Assembly (NCBI RefSeq): GCF_003217495.1
Contig: NZ_QJSW01000004.1
Coordinates: 1-64,000, forward strand
Origin: Paenibacillus barcinonensis
Lineage (GTDB): Bacteria; Bacillota; Bacilli; Paenibacillales; Paenibacillaceae
Direction of reading: 5' to 3'
DNA: 64,000 nucleotides
Shown here: piece after piece, positions 23,305-31,401 of the stretch
Layout of the letters: every line of letters begins with the position of its first letter
Numbering within the stretch: position 1 is the stretch's first letter
Translations under genes and position numbers: made by a program
The notes under the pieces: model-generated
The model's database searches: none
What the model saw: the letters and a program-made list of their open reading frames with translations, nothing else
Told to the model about the DNA's origin: nothing

Positions 23305-24200
23305 AAATCAAAAAATTATCCTTGGAGCAAAAAAACAGATATTACGGTCTGTACTTCATCCTGCCCTGGTTCCTCGGTTTCCTGTTTCTGTTCATGGTGC
23401 CGCTGATCTCGTCGTTCCGTTACAGTCTGAGCAATCTGCAGGTGTCCAATGAAGGTTTCAGTTTGGAGTATATTGGTCTGGCCAATTTCCGCGAGGCTCT
23501 GTTCTCTCACGAATCTTATGTACGCATGTTGACGGAATCGGTACTGAATATCGTGGTGAATACACCATTGATTATTATTTTCAGCCTGTTTTTTGCCGTT
23601 ATTCTGAATCAGAAGTTTCATGGAAGGGTGCTGGCGAGAGCGATCTTTTTTCTTCCGGTTATTCTGGCTTCGGGCATTATTGCAAGCATCGAAAACGGCG
23701 ACCTGATGCAATCCGTTGTACGTAATGCAAACGATATGACGGGCGGCGGTCTGTCAGTTATGAAAAATCTGGATCTGACGATCATGCTGCTCGAGTCTGG
23801 TATGAGTCCGATTCTGGTTGAATATTTGACAGGTGCCGTAAGCCGGATTTACGAAATTGTCAGCCAGTCTGGTGTTCAGATTCTGATTTTCCTTGCGGGC
23901 TTGCAGTCGATCTCACCATCTCTATATGAAGCTGCCAAGATTGAAGGATCAACGGGATACGAGGCCTTTTGGAAAATCACATTTCCAATGCTAAGCCCTC
24001 TGATTCTGACGAATCTGGTCTATACCATTGTGGACAGCTTCATCCGTGATCAGACGAGCCGACTTGTGGTGGATACGGCCTTCAAAAGCTTTAATTTTGG
24101 ACTCAGCGCGGCGATGTCCTGGATCTATTTTGCCGTCATTGCACTGATTCTGTGGGTAACCACTGCGATGGTGTCCCGCAAGGTCTTCTATCAAAATTAG
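23301..24200 (+). CDS. Sugar ABC transporter permease, second pair (MalF type)
   Basis: A 299-residue permease with six helices. The first is FILPWFLGFLFLFMVPLISS and the EAA loop reads EAAKIEGSTGYEAFWKITFP. ATG 23301 overlaps the DUF5696 stop by four bases, with GTAGGAGGTG upstream. It has an extra periplasmic stretch (about residues 130-185) between helices, longer than in the first MalF-type gene. It belongs to a second, distinct permease pair, which implies either two transport routes or one multi-subunit system. Confidence 0.9.
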   Translation: MKIKKLSLEQKNRYYGLYFILPWFLGFLFLFMVPLISSFRYSLSNLQVSNEGFSLEYIGLANFREALFSHESYVRMLTESVLNIVVNTPLIIIFSLFFAVILNQKFHGRVLARAIFFLPVILASGIIASIENGDLMQSVVRNANDMTGGGLSVMKNLDLTIMLLESGMSPILVEYLTGAVSRIYEIVSQSGVQILIFLAGLQSISPSLYEAAKIEGSTGYEAFWKITFPMLSPLILTNLVYTIVDSFIRDQTSRLVVDTAFKSFNFGLSAAMSWIYFAVIALILWVTTAMVSRKVFYQN

Positions 24201-24256
24201 CCGCGCTATCTAAGTGAAACTACTTGTTTACACAAAAACGGAGAGGGAGGCCTGAC

Positions 24257-25270
24257 ATGAAGACAGAAACCGTAGCAGGGCAGCCGTCTGTGAAAAAGGA
24301 ATGGCTGCAGCGCCTGGGTTCCACGGCCTACTGGTTTGAAGGGATCAAGAAGTGGGCATGGATTCTGGTCCGGTTTGTGCTGATTTTTGGCATATCATTT
24401 GTAATTCTTTATCCCATTTTATTGAAAATCTCCATATCATTCAAAAGCATGTCCGATCTGTATGATCCAACGGTAATCTGGATTCCGCGAACCTTTACGC
24501 TGGAGAACTTCAAGCTGGTTTTCACAGCGATGAATTACCCAAGCGTGCTGATGAACACCTTGTGGCTATCTTCAGCGGTTATGCTGCTGCAGACGATAAC
24601 CTGTGTGCTTGCAGGGTACGGGTTTGCACGAATCAGGTTCAAAGGCAGTGGTTTGCTGTTTGCAGCCGTGATCTTTACCATTCTGGTGCCCACGCAAACG
24701 ATTATGATTCCGCTGTACCTGAATTTCAAAAACTTTGATGTGCTGGGGCTGATTGAGCTATTTCGAGGCAGTCCTGCCAATCTGATCAACACGTACTGGC
24801 CGTTCCTGATCTCGGCAGCCCTTGGTATGGGGGTCAAAACAGGACTGTATGTGTACATTTTCCGCCAGTTTTTCAGAGGTATTCCGCGTGAGATTGAAGA
24901 GGCAGCGTATGTAGATGGAGCGGGATACTTCAGAACATTCGGCCGAATTATTCTGCCAAACGCGATCCCATCCATGATTACCGTCATGCTGTTTTCGTTT
25001 GTATGGCAGTGGAATGATTCATTCTTCACCAATATGTATCTGAATGAACCCAAGGTGATGTCGTCGATGATGTCATCGTCCGGGTTCACCATTGCAACCT
25101 ATTTGACAGGCGGTGGTCAGGCTGCTGCCTCGTACACGCAAGATCCGTTTTTCATGTCAATGATGATGAATACCAGTGTGCTGATGGCGATACTGCCACT
25201 CATTATTATTTATCTGTTCGTTCAGCGACATTTCGTAGAGAGTGTAGAACGCTCCGGTCTTGTAGGATAA
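24257..25270 (+). CDS. Carbohydrate ABC transporter permease, second pair (MalG type)
   Basis: The 337-residue permease starts at ATG 24257 after GAGAGGGAGG (the longer frame from 24224 has no site). A cytoplasmic tail of about 35 residues precedes the first helix (WILVRFVLIFGISFVILYP). The EAA loop is EAAYVDGAGYFRTFGRIILP. The C-terminal part contains an unusually long periplasmic loop (about residues 255-300). It completes the second permease pair and is followed after 180 bp by the GH30 gene. Confidence 0.9.
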   Translation: MKTETVAGQPSVKKEWLQRLGSTAYWFEGIKKWAWILVRFVLIFGISFVILYPILLKISISFKSMSDLYDPTVIWIPRTFTLENFKLVFTAMNYPSVLMNTLWLSSAVMLLQTITCVLAGYGFARIRFKGSGLLFAAVIFTILVPTQTIMIPLYLNFKNFDVLGLIELFRGSPANLINTYWPFLISAALGMGVKTGLYVYIFRQFFRGIPREIEEAAYVDGAGYFRTFGRIILPNAIPSMITVMLFSFVWQWNDSFFTNMYLNEPKVMSSMMSSSGFTIATYLTGGGQAAASYTQDPFFMSMMMNTSVLMAILPLIIIYLFVQRHFVESVERSGLVG

Positions 25271-25367
25271 CGATGAGCCAAAGCGGTGATACAGGAGAGA
25301 CAAAACGGCAGCGAAGAGGCTGGTAAAGCACGAGGCTGCTGTAGGAAAGTTTGCAGGCCATTCGGGG

Positions 25368-25390
25368 CGACCTGTCTATACAGACGGTCG
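25368..25390. promoter_or_regulatory. Inverted repeat before the GH30 gene
   Basis: CGACCTGTCTATACAGACGG plus TCG forms nested dyads: CGACC with GGTCG, and TGTCT with AGAC. It lies in the 180-bp gap before the GH30 gene and could be an operator or an mRNA hairpin; no T-run follows. Confidence 0.3.
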
Positions 25391-25450
25391 TCCGAGAGGT
25401 ACTGCTGGCAATGAAAGTTGGCTGCACAGGTCAGGAAGAGGGGAAGAGGA

Positions 25451-26998
25451 ATGGAGAGTAATACACGAGAAACACAAGGGGTACTGGATAAGAGGGTAAC
25501 GATTGACGGAAGGATACGTTATCAGCGTATAGACAACTTCGGGGCTTCAGATGCATGGTCGATGGAACCACTCGGGAAGTATTGGAATGAAGAGAACAAA
25601 GCGCGGGTAGCTGATCTTTTGTTTTCCAGAGAAAAGGGGATCGGATTATCCGCTTGGCGTTTCAACATCGGCGCTGGCTCAGCAGAAACCGATCAGGCTC
25701 GAATTCCTGACCCGTGGAGACGTGCGGAGGCCTTCAAAATGTCGGAGGAAGGAGAATATGACTGGAGCAAGCAGTCAGGTCAGCAATGGTTTCTGAAGGC
25801 AGCTTATGATCGGGGTGTGGAGACACTTATCGCCTTTGTAAACAGCCCACCGGTATGGATGACCAAAAATGGTCATGCCCAGCCTGATCTTGAAGTCGGT
25901 TCCACTAACCTGAGAGCAGGGTATGAAGGTAAATTTGCAGCCTATCTTATGGATGTATTGGCACATTTCAAGCAGATAGGGCTGGCTTTTGATTACATCA
26001 GTCCAATCAACGAGCCAACCTGGGACTGGAACCAGGCTTGGCAGGAGGGCAATCGCTACAATAACGATGATCTGAAACAAGTCATTCTTGAGTTGTATCG
26101 TCAGCTGCAGCAGAGTGAACTGCACACGCAAATCAGCGCACCGGACGGTGTGGAGCTTACTTCACTGCTGGATGATGAATATTATCGTCAGTTTGCGGGC
26201 AGCGGAACCTATTCCAGTGGTGCAAACCAGCTGGGAACGGGCAAATACCGGGAGTACATAAAAGACCTGATTGGCGATCCTCAGATGAAAGAAGCCATTG
26301 GCAATAAAATCGCATCCCACTCCTACTGGTCCGACTACAGTAATCCGGGAGATGATCGACTGGTGAAGCTCAGGCAGCTGCTTCACAACAACCTTATCCA
26401 TTACGATCAAGACAGCAAATATTGGGTCACGGAATATTGCATTTTGGGGGATTATGGCCCTGGACGTGATTTAGGCATTGAACCAGCGCTGCATGTCGCA
26501 AGAACGATTCACTTTGACCTGGTTGAAGCCCATGCCGCCGCCTGGCAGTGGTGGACGGCTGTCTCCAAGGTGGATTATAAGGATGGACTACTCTATACGG
26601 ATTATGAGGAAGCCGGAGACGAGCAAAATATTCTGACCTCGAAAATGCTGTGGGTGCTCGGCAACTACAGTCGATTCATCCGTCCCGGAGCAAAACGGGT
26701 TGAACTCAACGGACTAGGAGAGGAAGCGGACAGCGGACTGCTCGGTTCTGCTTACATTCATGAGGAAGAGCAGACGGTTACAGCCGTTTTCGTCAACCAT
26801 GGTGAACACGATAAGTGTATTCAAGTAAACCTTCGGGAACTGGGCTTGAAAGGACCAATTACCACAATGGAGTCTTATGTAACCAGTGCTGAACTTGATT
26901 TAGCTTCTCAGGAGACGGTTACAGCCGAGACAGGAGAGCAGTCATTTGTCCTGACTATTCCGGGAAAATCTGTTGTGACCTTCACTGGCAGTGTGTAA
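25451..26998 (+). CDS. GH30-family glycoside hydrolase, likely endo-beta-1,6-galactanase type
   Basis: The 515-residue enzyme starts at ATG 25451 (GAAGAGGGGAAGAGGA upstream). The alpha/beta barrel carries the acid/base Glu188 in SPINEPTWDW and the nucleophile Glu328 in WVTEYCILGDYGPG; a C-terminal beta domain follows (about residues 415-515). The start of the barrel (YQRIDNFGASDAW) and the SPxINEPxWDW motif fit the GH30 branch containing fungal and bacterial beta-1,6-galactanases, though another beta-1,6-linked glycan is possible. There is no signal peptide, so it acts in the cytoplasm on imported oligosaccharides. Last gene of the transport cluster. Confidence 0.88.
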   Translation: MESNTRETQGVLDKRVTIDGRIRYQRIDNFGASDAWSMEPLGKYWNEENKARVADLLFSREKGIGLSAWRFNIGAGSAETDQARIPDPWRRAEAFKMSEEGEYDWSKQSGQQWFLKAAYDRGVETLIAFVNSPPVWMTKNGHAQPDLEVGSTNLRAGYEGKFAAYLMDVLAHFKQIGLAFDYISPINEPTWDWNQAWQEGNRYNNDDLKQVILELYRQLQQSELHTQISAPDGVELTSLLDDEYYRQFAGSGTYSSGANQLGTGKYREYIKDLIGDPQMKEAIGNKIASHSYWSDYSNPGDDRLVKLRQLLHNNLIHYDQDSKYWVTEYCILGDYGPGRDLGIEPALHVARTIHFDLVEAHAAAWQWWTAVSKVDYKDGLLYTDYEEAGDEQNILTSKMLWVLGNYSRFIRPGAKRVELNGLGEEADSGLLGSAYIHEEEQTVTAVFVNHGEHDKCIQVNLRELGLKGPITTMESYVTSAELDLASQETVTAETGEQSFVLTIPGKSVVTFTGSV

Positions 26999-27044
26999 AA
27001 AGTAAGAAGTAAATGAGTAAATATTCAGAGTTTCACTCGATATC

Positions 27045-27116
27045 GCCCATGATATAATGGAGCTTGATACATGCAGAAATGTGTTATTAAGCTAAATTCT
27101 GTCATGGGCTTTTTTT
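27045..27116 (+). terminator. Structured terminator after the GH30 gene
   Basis: GCCCATGA (27045-27052) pairs with TCATGGGC (27102-27109), followed by seven T residues. The 49-base loop contains a second nested stem (AGCTTGATA ... TATTAAGCT). It is an efficient intrinsic terminator for the transporter/GH30 operon; the long folded loop is unusual. Confidence 0.8.
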
Positions 27117-27158
27117 AAAATTGTAACCCAATCAATTCATCTGAAAGGGAGGGGATTC

Positions 27159-27623
27159 ATGGAAATCAGGAGAAAGAGAATGATGATTTTGTATACTTTT
27201 TTCATAATCATCGCTTCTTATTTCGTATTAGATCCGCTCATTGTTCTGGATCGAACTGATCAAGCGTTGGGGGAATATGATTTTGTTCGGTCATCGCCTG
27301 ATGCTGAGGTGTTCATTGAAGGAACAGGAAAGCAGCAAATTTCAGATGATCAAGTGTTCACCACCCTGAAAATCCTTCGTACGAACTGGAATAAAACCCC
27401 ACTGGCTCTGGATGAAGGAAGTATGTTTGAAGCAAAGGAATATTTGGTTGTGTATCGCAATCTAAAAATTATGGGATCGCAGTGGATACCTGGCAGAAGT
27501 TTATTCGGTATGGGAACAGATTATGTGCATGTGAAAAAAGGAGAACGAAGAACGCTGTATTTGGCGTTTAATCCAGAAACCAATAAACTACGGATATTAC
27601 CTGCCAATCTGGTCAGTCAATGA
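27159..27623 (+). CDS. Membrane-anchored hypothetical protein
   Basis: A 154-residue protein with one N-terminal transmembrane segment (MMILYTFFIIIASYFVLDPLI) after a basic RRKR, so the rest is probably outside the membrane. The external part contains beta-strand-like blocks (AEVFIEGTGKQQISDDQVF; DYVHVKKGERRTLYLAFN). I do not recognise a family. AAAGGGAGGGG lies upstream of ATG 27159. It is a single gene between the terminator and a methyltransferase remnant. Confidence 0.7.
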   Translation: MEIRRKRMMILYTFFIIIASYFVLDPLIVLDRTDQALGEYDFVRSSPDAEVFIEGTGKQQISDDQVFTTLKILRTNWNKTPLALDEGSMFEAKEYLVVYRNLKIMGSQWIPGRSLFGMGTDYVHVKKGERRTLYLAFNPETNKLRILPANLVSQ

Positions 27624-27659
27624 AAGAAATCATAACAGAATGCATATAAGCATTTCATT

Positions 27660-28096
27660 TCATCAAACCGGAAATCGGTTATCGCCGGGCTTGGGAGTTG
27701 CTCAAGGATCAAGGCGGCATCGGTCTGTTTTGGACGATCCATGTTCCGACCTTTGACTCGCTGCATAATGAAATTCGTTCCCACTACACTGCATTAGCCC
27801 CTCATCTGGATGATTCTCACTATCCTTCGCCAGATGAAGTTATTCAGGAGCGTAAAGAAATTACAGAACAATTCGGCTTGTTCACGGATATTGAGGTTAA
27901 GGAGTATAACTGGATACAGACTTGTTCCAGCGACGAATATGTCGCGTTATGAAATACAAATTCCAAGCATCAACAGCTGGCTGAGGATGTTCGGCGTTCA
28001 CTTCTGGAGCGAATCAAACATTCCATTGATGGTGAAGGTGGAACGATCGATAAACAGCACAAGGTTGCTCTTTTTCTAGGGAGGAAGAACATATGA
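27660..28096 (+). pseudogene. SAM-dependent methyltransferase remnant (C-terminal half)
   Basis: The DNA reads IKPEIGYRRAWELLKDQGG, IGLFWTIHVPTFDSLHNEI and YNWIQTCSSDEYVAL in one frame, then after a shift KHQQLAEDVRRSLLERIKHS and KHKVALFLGRKNI-type sequence to a stop at 28094-28096. This is the C-terminal half of a class I methyltransferase (the post-motif region with DEYVxLLxT..HxxL). The N-terminal SAM-binding half is absent and a frameshift splits the rest. An 84-codon frame at 27698-27952 is a piece of this pseudogene. A 26-codon leftover frame at 28093-28173 follows. Confidence 0.7.
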
Positions 28097-28185
28097 GTGA
28101 TCTGCGTTCAACATACAATATTCAAACGGCGGTGTTAAGTTTTCAAGAGGAAGAAAACAAAGGAAACGCTTAGGAGGAATATCCA

Positions 28186-28635
28186 ATGACTGTTCAGGTC
28201 AAACCTGTTTCGATGGATGATTGGTTTGCTTGTACTCAATTAGAAGTAAGTGAAGAACAGAAAAACACGTTCCCTGCACCTGTCGTTTACTGGCTGGCTG
28301 AATCCAGGTTTGTCACAGACTTTCAACCCATGGCGATCTACAACGATACGAATCTGGTTGGTTTTGCAGTGTATTCCAATCAAGCTGATGATAAGGGTGA
28401 CTACTGGCTTCCAGCTCTAATGATTGACAGTAAGTTTCAAGGCAGAGGATATGGAAAAGAAGCACTGCTGGCTTTAATCCAAGGGATGCGAACAACGCTG
28501 AGCTGTAAGCGTATTCTGATTGGACACAGACCTGAGAATCGGGTGGCAGGTGAATTGTATGAATCTCTCGGTTTTTACCGGGTAAGTGAAGAGCTTATCG
28601 AAGGTGAGGTTGTTCGAGCTTTGAAGTGCAACTGA
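28186..28635 (+). CDS. GNAT N-acetyltransferase, spermidine/BltD-like
   Basis: A 149-residue single GNAT domain. YWLPALMIDSKFQGRGYGKE holds the acetyl-CoA motif (Q/RxxGxG/A), and the later VAGELYESLGFYRVSEE is motif B. The start VKPVSMDDWFACTQLEVSEE resembles BltD/PaiA-type polyamine acetyltransferases, so spermine or spermidine are plausible substrates. Cytoplasmic. AGGAGGAATATCC lies just before ATG 28186. Confidence 0.85.
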   Translation: MTVQVKPVSMDDWFACTQLEVSEEQKNTFPAPVVYWLAESRFVTDFQPMAIYNDTNLVGFAVYSNQADDKGDYWLPALMIDSKFQGRGYGKEALLALIQGMRTTLSCKRILIGHRPENRVAGELYESLGFYRVSEELIEGEVVRALKCN

Positions 28636-28722
28636 AGTTCGGTATCCGTTCACATTTGTATGCTCCTACTGTATGCCTACAGCTTGTGCAACCCCTGTTG
28701 CATCGCTACATCGCTTGCAAGC

Positions 28723-28760
28723 AGAATACTTCCTGATATTAAGCTATTAGGAAGTATTCT
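28723..28760. terminator. Bidirectional terminator
   Basis: AGAATACTTCCT (28723-28734) and AGGAAGTATTCT (28749-28760) form a perfect 12-bp stem with a 14-base loop between two convergent genes. It probably serves both the GNAT gene and the reverse-strand binding-protein operon. Confidence 0.75.
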
Positions 28761-28793
28761 AGTTTAATGTTTGAAATACGTAATTATCATGAA

Positions 28794-29846
28794 TTACTGG
28801 TTGATTTCAATAATCCCCGTATCTATAAAATCCCCGACAGCAAGCCCGTCACTTGCACGGAGCAGCGTTTCAATAATTTCAACTCCCCATTTCCGCTCAT
28901 GCTGCGAGATGACAGCAGATATTTGCCCATTCACCAACCCTTTTTCACTGGTGGAGGTGTCACCTAACGCAATGAGATGCCTGTTTAACCCTTTGGCTTT
29001 CCAGACGAGAACAGAGGCCGAGACAGATACAAAATCCAGCCCGACCACTGCATTAAAATGTGGGTGAGCATCAATCACGGCTTCAATATCGGCTGCAGCT
29101 CGAGCTTCATTGCCTTGATTGTAGTTGACCTCCAGCACTTCAATCGCTGTATCATTGCGAATATAATCAATAAATCCGTTCAGCCGCTGCTGCAGCCCGT
29201 GCATCTCTTGCAGCCCGCTCTCGACCAAAATCATACCTTGATTATTCAGCAGTCTTGAGGTGGTGATTGCGAATTGTTGTCCCGTACGATAGTTGTCAGC
29301 ACCGATATAAGCAGTGCGCTTGCTGGAAGGAGCATCGGATTCAAACGTTACCACAGGAATACCGGCAGCTATTGCTTTATTGATAACTGGTGTGAGAGCG
29401 GCCGCGTCCACCGGTGATATGGCGATGCCATCAACGTGTTGTTTGATCATGTTCTCCACAATACGGATTTGCTGCTCCGTATTGGCTTCATCTGGCGCAT
29501 TGACGTTCAAGGTGACATGATGCTTTCCAGCGGCTTGGGCAGCGTCCATCGTAATCATCTCATAGGTTGGATAAGTCATCGGGTAGATCATACCGAAGAT
29601 TTTGTTCTTCTCAGGTTGATCTGTGGATGCCGCAGCGTGCAGACGGGTTTCCTTCCCTGAGGGCTGTAATCCACCTGATTCACTTGAACGGGAAGACGTT
29701 GTAGAGCCAGCAGGCACACTTGAATCAGAAGTCATGACCGCACAAGAAGTGAGTGTGAATAGAAGCAGCATCGTAAAGAGGAGCCAGCAGGTCCATCTGA
29801 ATTTATTCATACAGTGGCTCTTCGATCTGCTCCGATGGCGGTTCAT
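28794..29846 (-). CDS. Periplasmic-binding-protein-like lipoprotein, probable sugar sensor for the adjacent kinase
   Basis: The 350-residue protein has a signal peptide ending in the lipobox LTSC (Cys near residue 35), a Ser-rich linker, and a type-1 periplasmic binding domain (IFGMIYPMTYPTYEMI; GIAISPVDAAALTPVINKA; FNAVVGLDFVS). It is the third gene of a kinase-regulator-binding protein operon, so I infer that it presents a sugar signal to the histidine kinase rather than feeding a transporter. It overlaps the regulator gene by 44 bp; a second ATG (29808-29810) would reduce the overlap. Confidence 0.8.
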   Translation of the reverse strand: MNRHRSRSKSHCMNKFRWTCWLLFTMLLLFTLTSCAVMTSDSSVPAGSTTSSRSSESGGLQPSGKETRLHAAASTDQPEKNKIFGMIYPMTYPTYEMITMDAAQAAGKHHVTLNVNAPDEANTEQQIRIVENMIKQHVDGIAISPVDAAALTPVINKAIAAGIPVVTFESDAPSSKRTAYIGADNYRTGQQFAITTSRLLNNQGMILVESGLQEMHGLQQRLNGFIDYIRNDTAIEVLEVNYNQGNEARAAADIEAVIDAHPHFNAVVGLDFVSVSASVLVWKAKGLNRHLIALGDTSTSEKGLVNGQISAVISQHERKWGVEIIETLLRASDGLAVGDFIDTGIIEINQ

Positions 29847-31401
29847 GAAATGGCATAGCTCCTTGCGAGCGAAATTCTTTGGGCGTGCAGCCCGTTGTTT
29901 TTTTAAAAATATTGGAAAAATAGTGCGGATCGTTATAACCTACCTTGTATGCAATCTCAAAGGTCTTGCTGCTCGTCGTTTTCAGCAGTTCCTTGGCCTT
30001 GTTGATTCGCACCTGAGTTAAATATTCGGTAATCGTCTGACCTGTTTCCTGACTGAAAATTTTGCTGAGATGGCTGGAGCTGATACGAACGTGGGCAGAG
30101 ATGGTTTTCAATGAAACCTGCTCATTATTATACTGTTCTGCTACGTAAGATTTGACCTGATCAATGACATCACTGTATTTGCCAGAGGATGCCGCTCTTC
30201 GTTGCCATAATTGATCCAGCAAAGTGAACAAGTATTCCATACAATGCTCCCAGCTTCCAATCCGCTGAATCCGCTCCTGCAGACTCCTGATACTTTCATC
30301 TGCATCGGCTCCCATACGAAATAGCTGATTTGCGATGCGAAAGCACTCAAGGGTCAGATCATTTAACAAATAAAAGCCATAGGTTGATTTTTGCCAGTCA
30401 ACAGATTTCAGCGGGGCAGCAAACTCTTGTACAAAATGATTGCGTAGATGAGGGCTGCCAAGCTTGAGAAATTCAAGGAATTGATTTCGGTCGAGAAAGA
30501 TATCCATTTTCTCATCAAGCTGAATCCTGCGAAGTGAAGCTTTATTTTGCAGGGTCAGACGTGTAATGTATTTATCTTCATCCGCTTCCAGATAGGAGAT
30601 ATGAATGCCTTGCAGACGCTCCTGCCTGCTTCCAATCCCTAGAATGATACTACAGGTGAACTGCTGCTCCAGTTCCAGACGGATGTGCCCTCGTAGCTCT
30701 TCCAGACAAGTGGTTATGCTGTCTTCCGAGTTGGATTTTAGCAGCAGCACTAGTTCGGTACGGCTTCGAATGTAAGGAAGAAGCTCGGCATGGGCGTTGC
30801 AGGTTTCCTGTAGGACAAAGAGCATTTTGTTCAATAGCTGCTCCGTGTGCTGCGCATCTTCCTCCAATCTCACGTCAACGATGGCGATGGCATAGAATTT
30901 GGCTGAAAGGGGGAGTGACAGCTTCTTGGCTGAATCGATAGCATCACTTGTACCAATGAGGCCACCACACAGATCGGCCAGCAATTTTTCCTTAGTCATG
31001 GCAAGGCTCATCAGCCGTTGCTCCTCTTCATCCATTTTTTGGCTGACCTGATGCAAAATCTGAAGAAGCTCTGCCGCGCTGACAGGCTTCAGGCAATACT
31101 CGGTCACGCCTAGCCGGATCGCCTCCTGAGCATAACTGAATTCATCATGACCGCTCATAATGATGATCTTGATCTCAGGCTTCTGCGCACGGACGATGGA
31201 GGCAAGCTCTAATCCGTTCATAAACGGCATTTTGATGTCGGTGATCAGAATATCCGGGGCCCATTCTTCTATTAGAGGTAAAGCCATCTCTCCATCAGGG
31301 GCATCCCCGCAATAGTGAAAACCCTCCTGCTTCCAATCAACGCTGCTACGTATGTTTTCCCGAATAGCAATCTCGTCGTCCACAATCATCACCTTTTTCA
31401 A
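29803..31401 (-). CDS. YesN-type response regulator with AraC DNA-binding domain
   Basis: The 532-residue regulator has an N-terminal receiver domain (MIVDDEIAIRENI; phospho-acceptor Asp near 55 in PDILITDIKMPFMNG; Lys in YCLKPVS). A long middle region follows, then a C-terminal AraC-type double helix-turn-helix (about residues 430-520: VSLKTISAHVRISSSHLSKI, FEIAYKVGYNDPHYFSNIF). Such regulators, with YesM-type kinases, switch on carbohydrate uptake genes in Paenibacillus and Bacillus. The start overlaps the kinase stop by 4 bp. The divergent YtfQ-type transporter is the obvious target. Confidence 0.92.
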   Translation of the reverse strand: MKKVMIVDDEIAIRENIRSSVDWKQEGFHYCGDAPDGEMALPLIEEWAPDILITDIKMPFMNGLELASIVRAQKPEIKIIIMSGHDEFSYAQEAIRLGVTEYCLKPVSAAELLQILHQVSQKMDEEEQRLMSLAMTKEKLLADLCGGLIGTSDAIDSAKKLSLPLSAKFYAIAIVDVRLEEDAQHTEQLLNKMLFVLQETCNAHAELLPYIRSRTELVLLLKSNSEDSITTCLEELRGHIRLELEQQFTCSIILGIGSRQERLQGIHISYLEADEDKYITRLTLQNKASLRRIQLDEKMDIFLDRNQFLEFLKLGSPHLRNHFVQEFAAPLKSVDWQKSTYGFYLLNDLTLECFRIANQLFRMGADADESIRSLQERIQRIGSWEHCMEYLFTLLDQLWQRRAASSGKYSDVIDQVKSYVAEQYNNEQVSLKTISAHVRISSSHLSKIFSQETGQTITEYLTQVRINKAKELLKTTSSKTFEIAYKVGYNDPHYFSNIFKKTTGCTPKEFRSQGAMPFHEPPSEQIEEPLYE

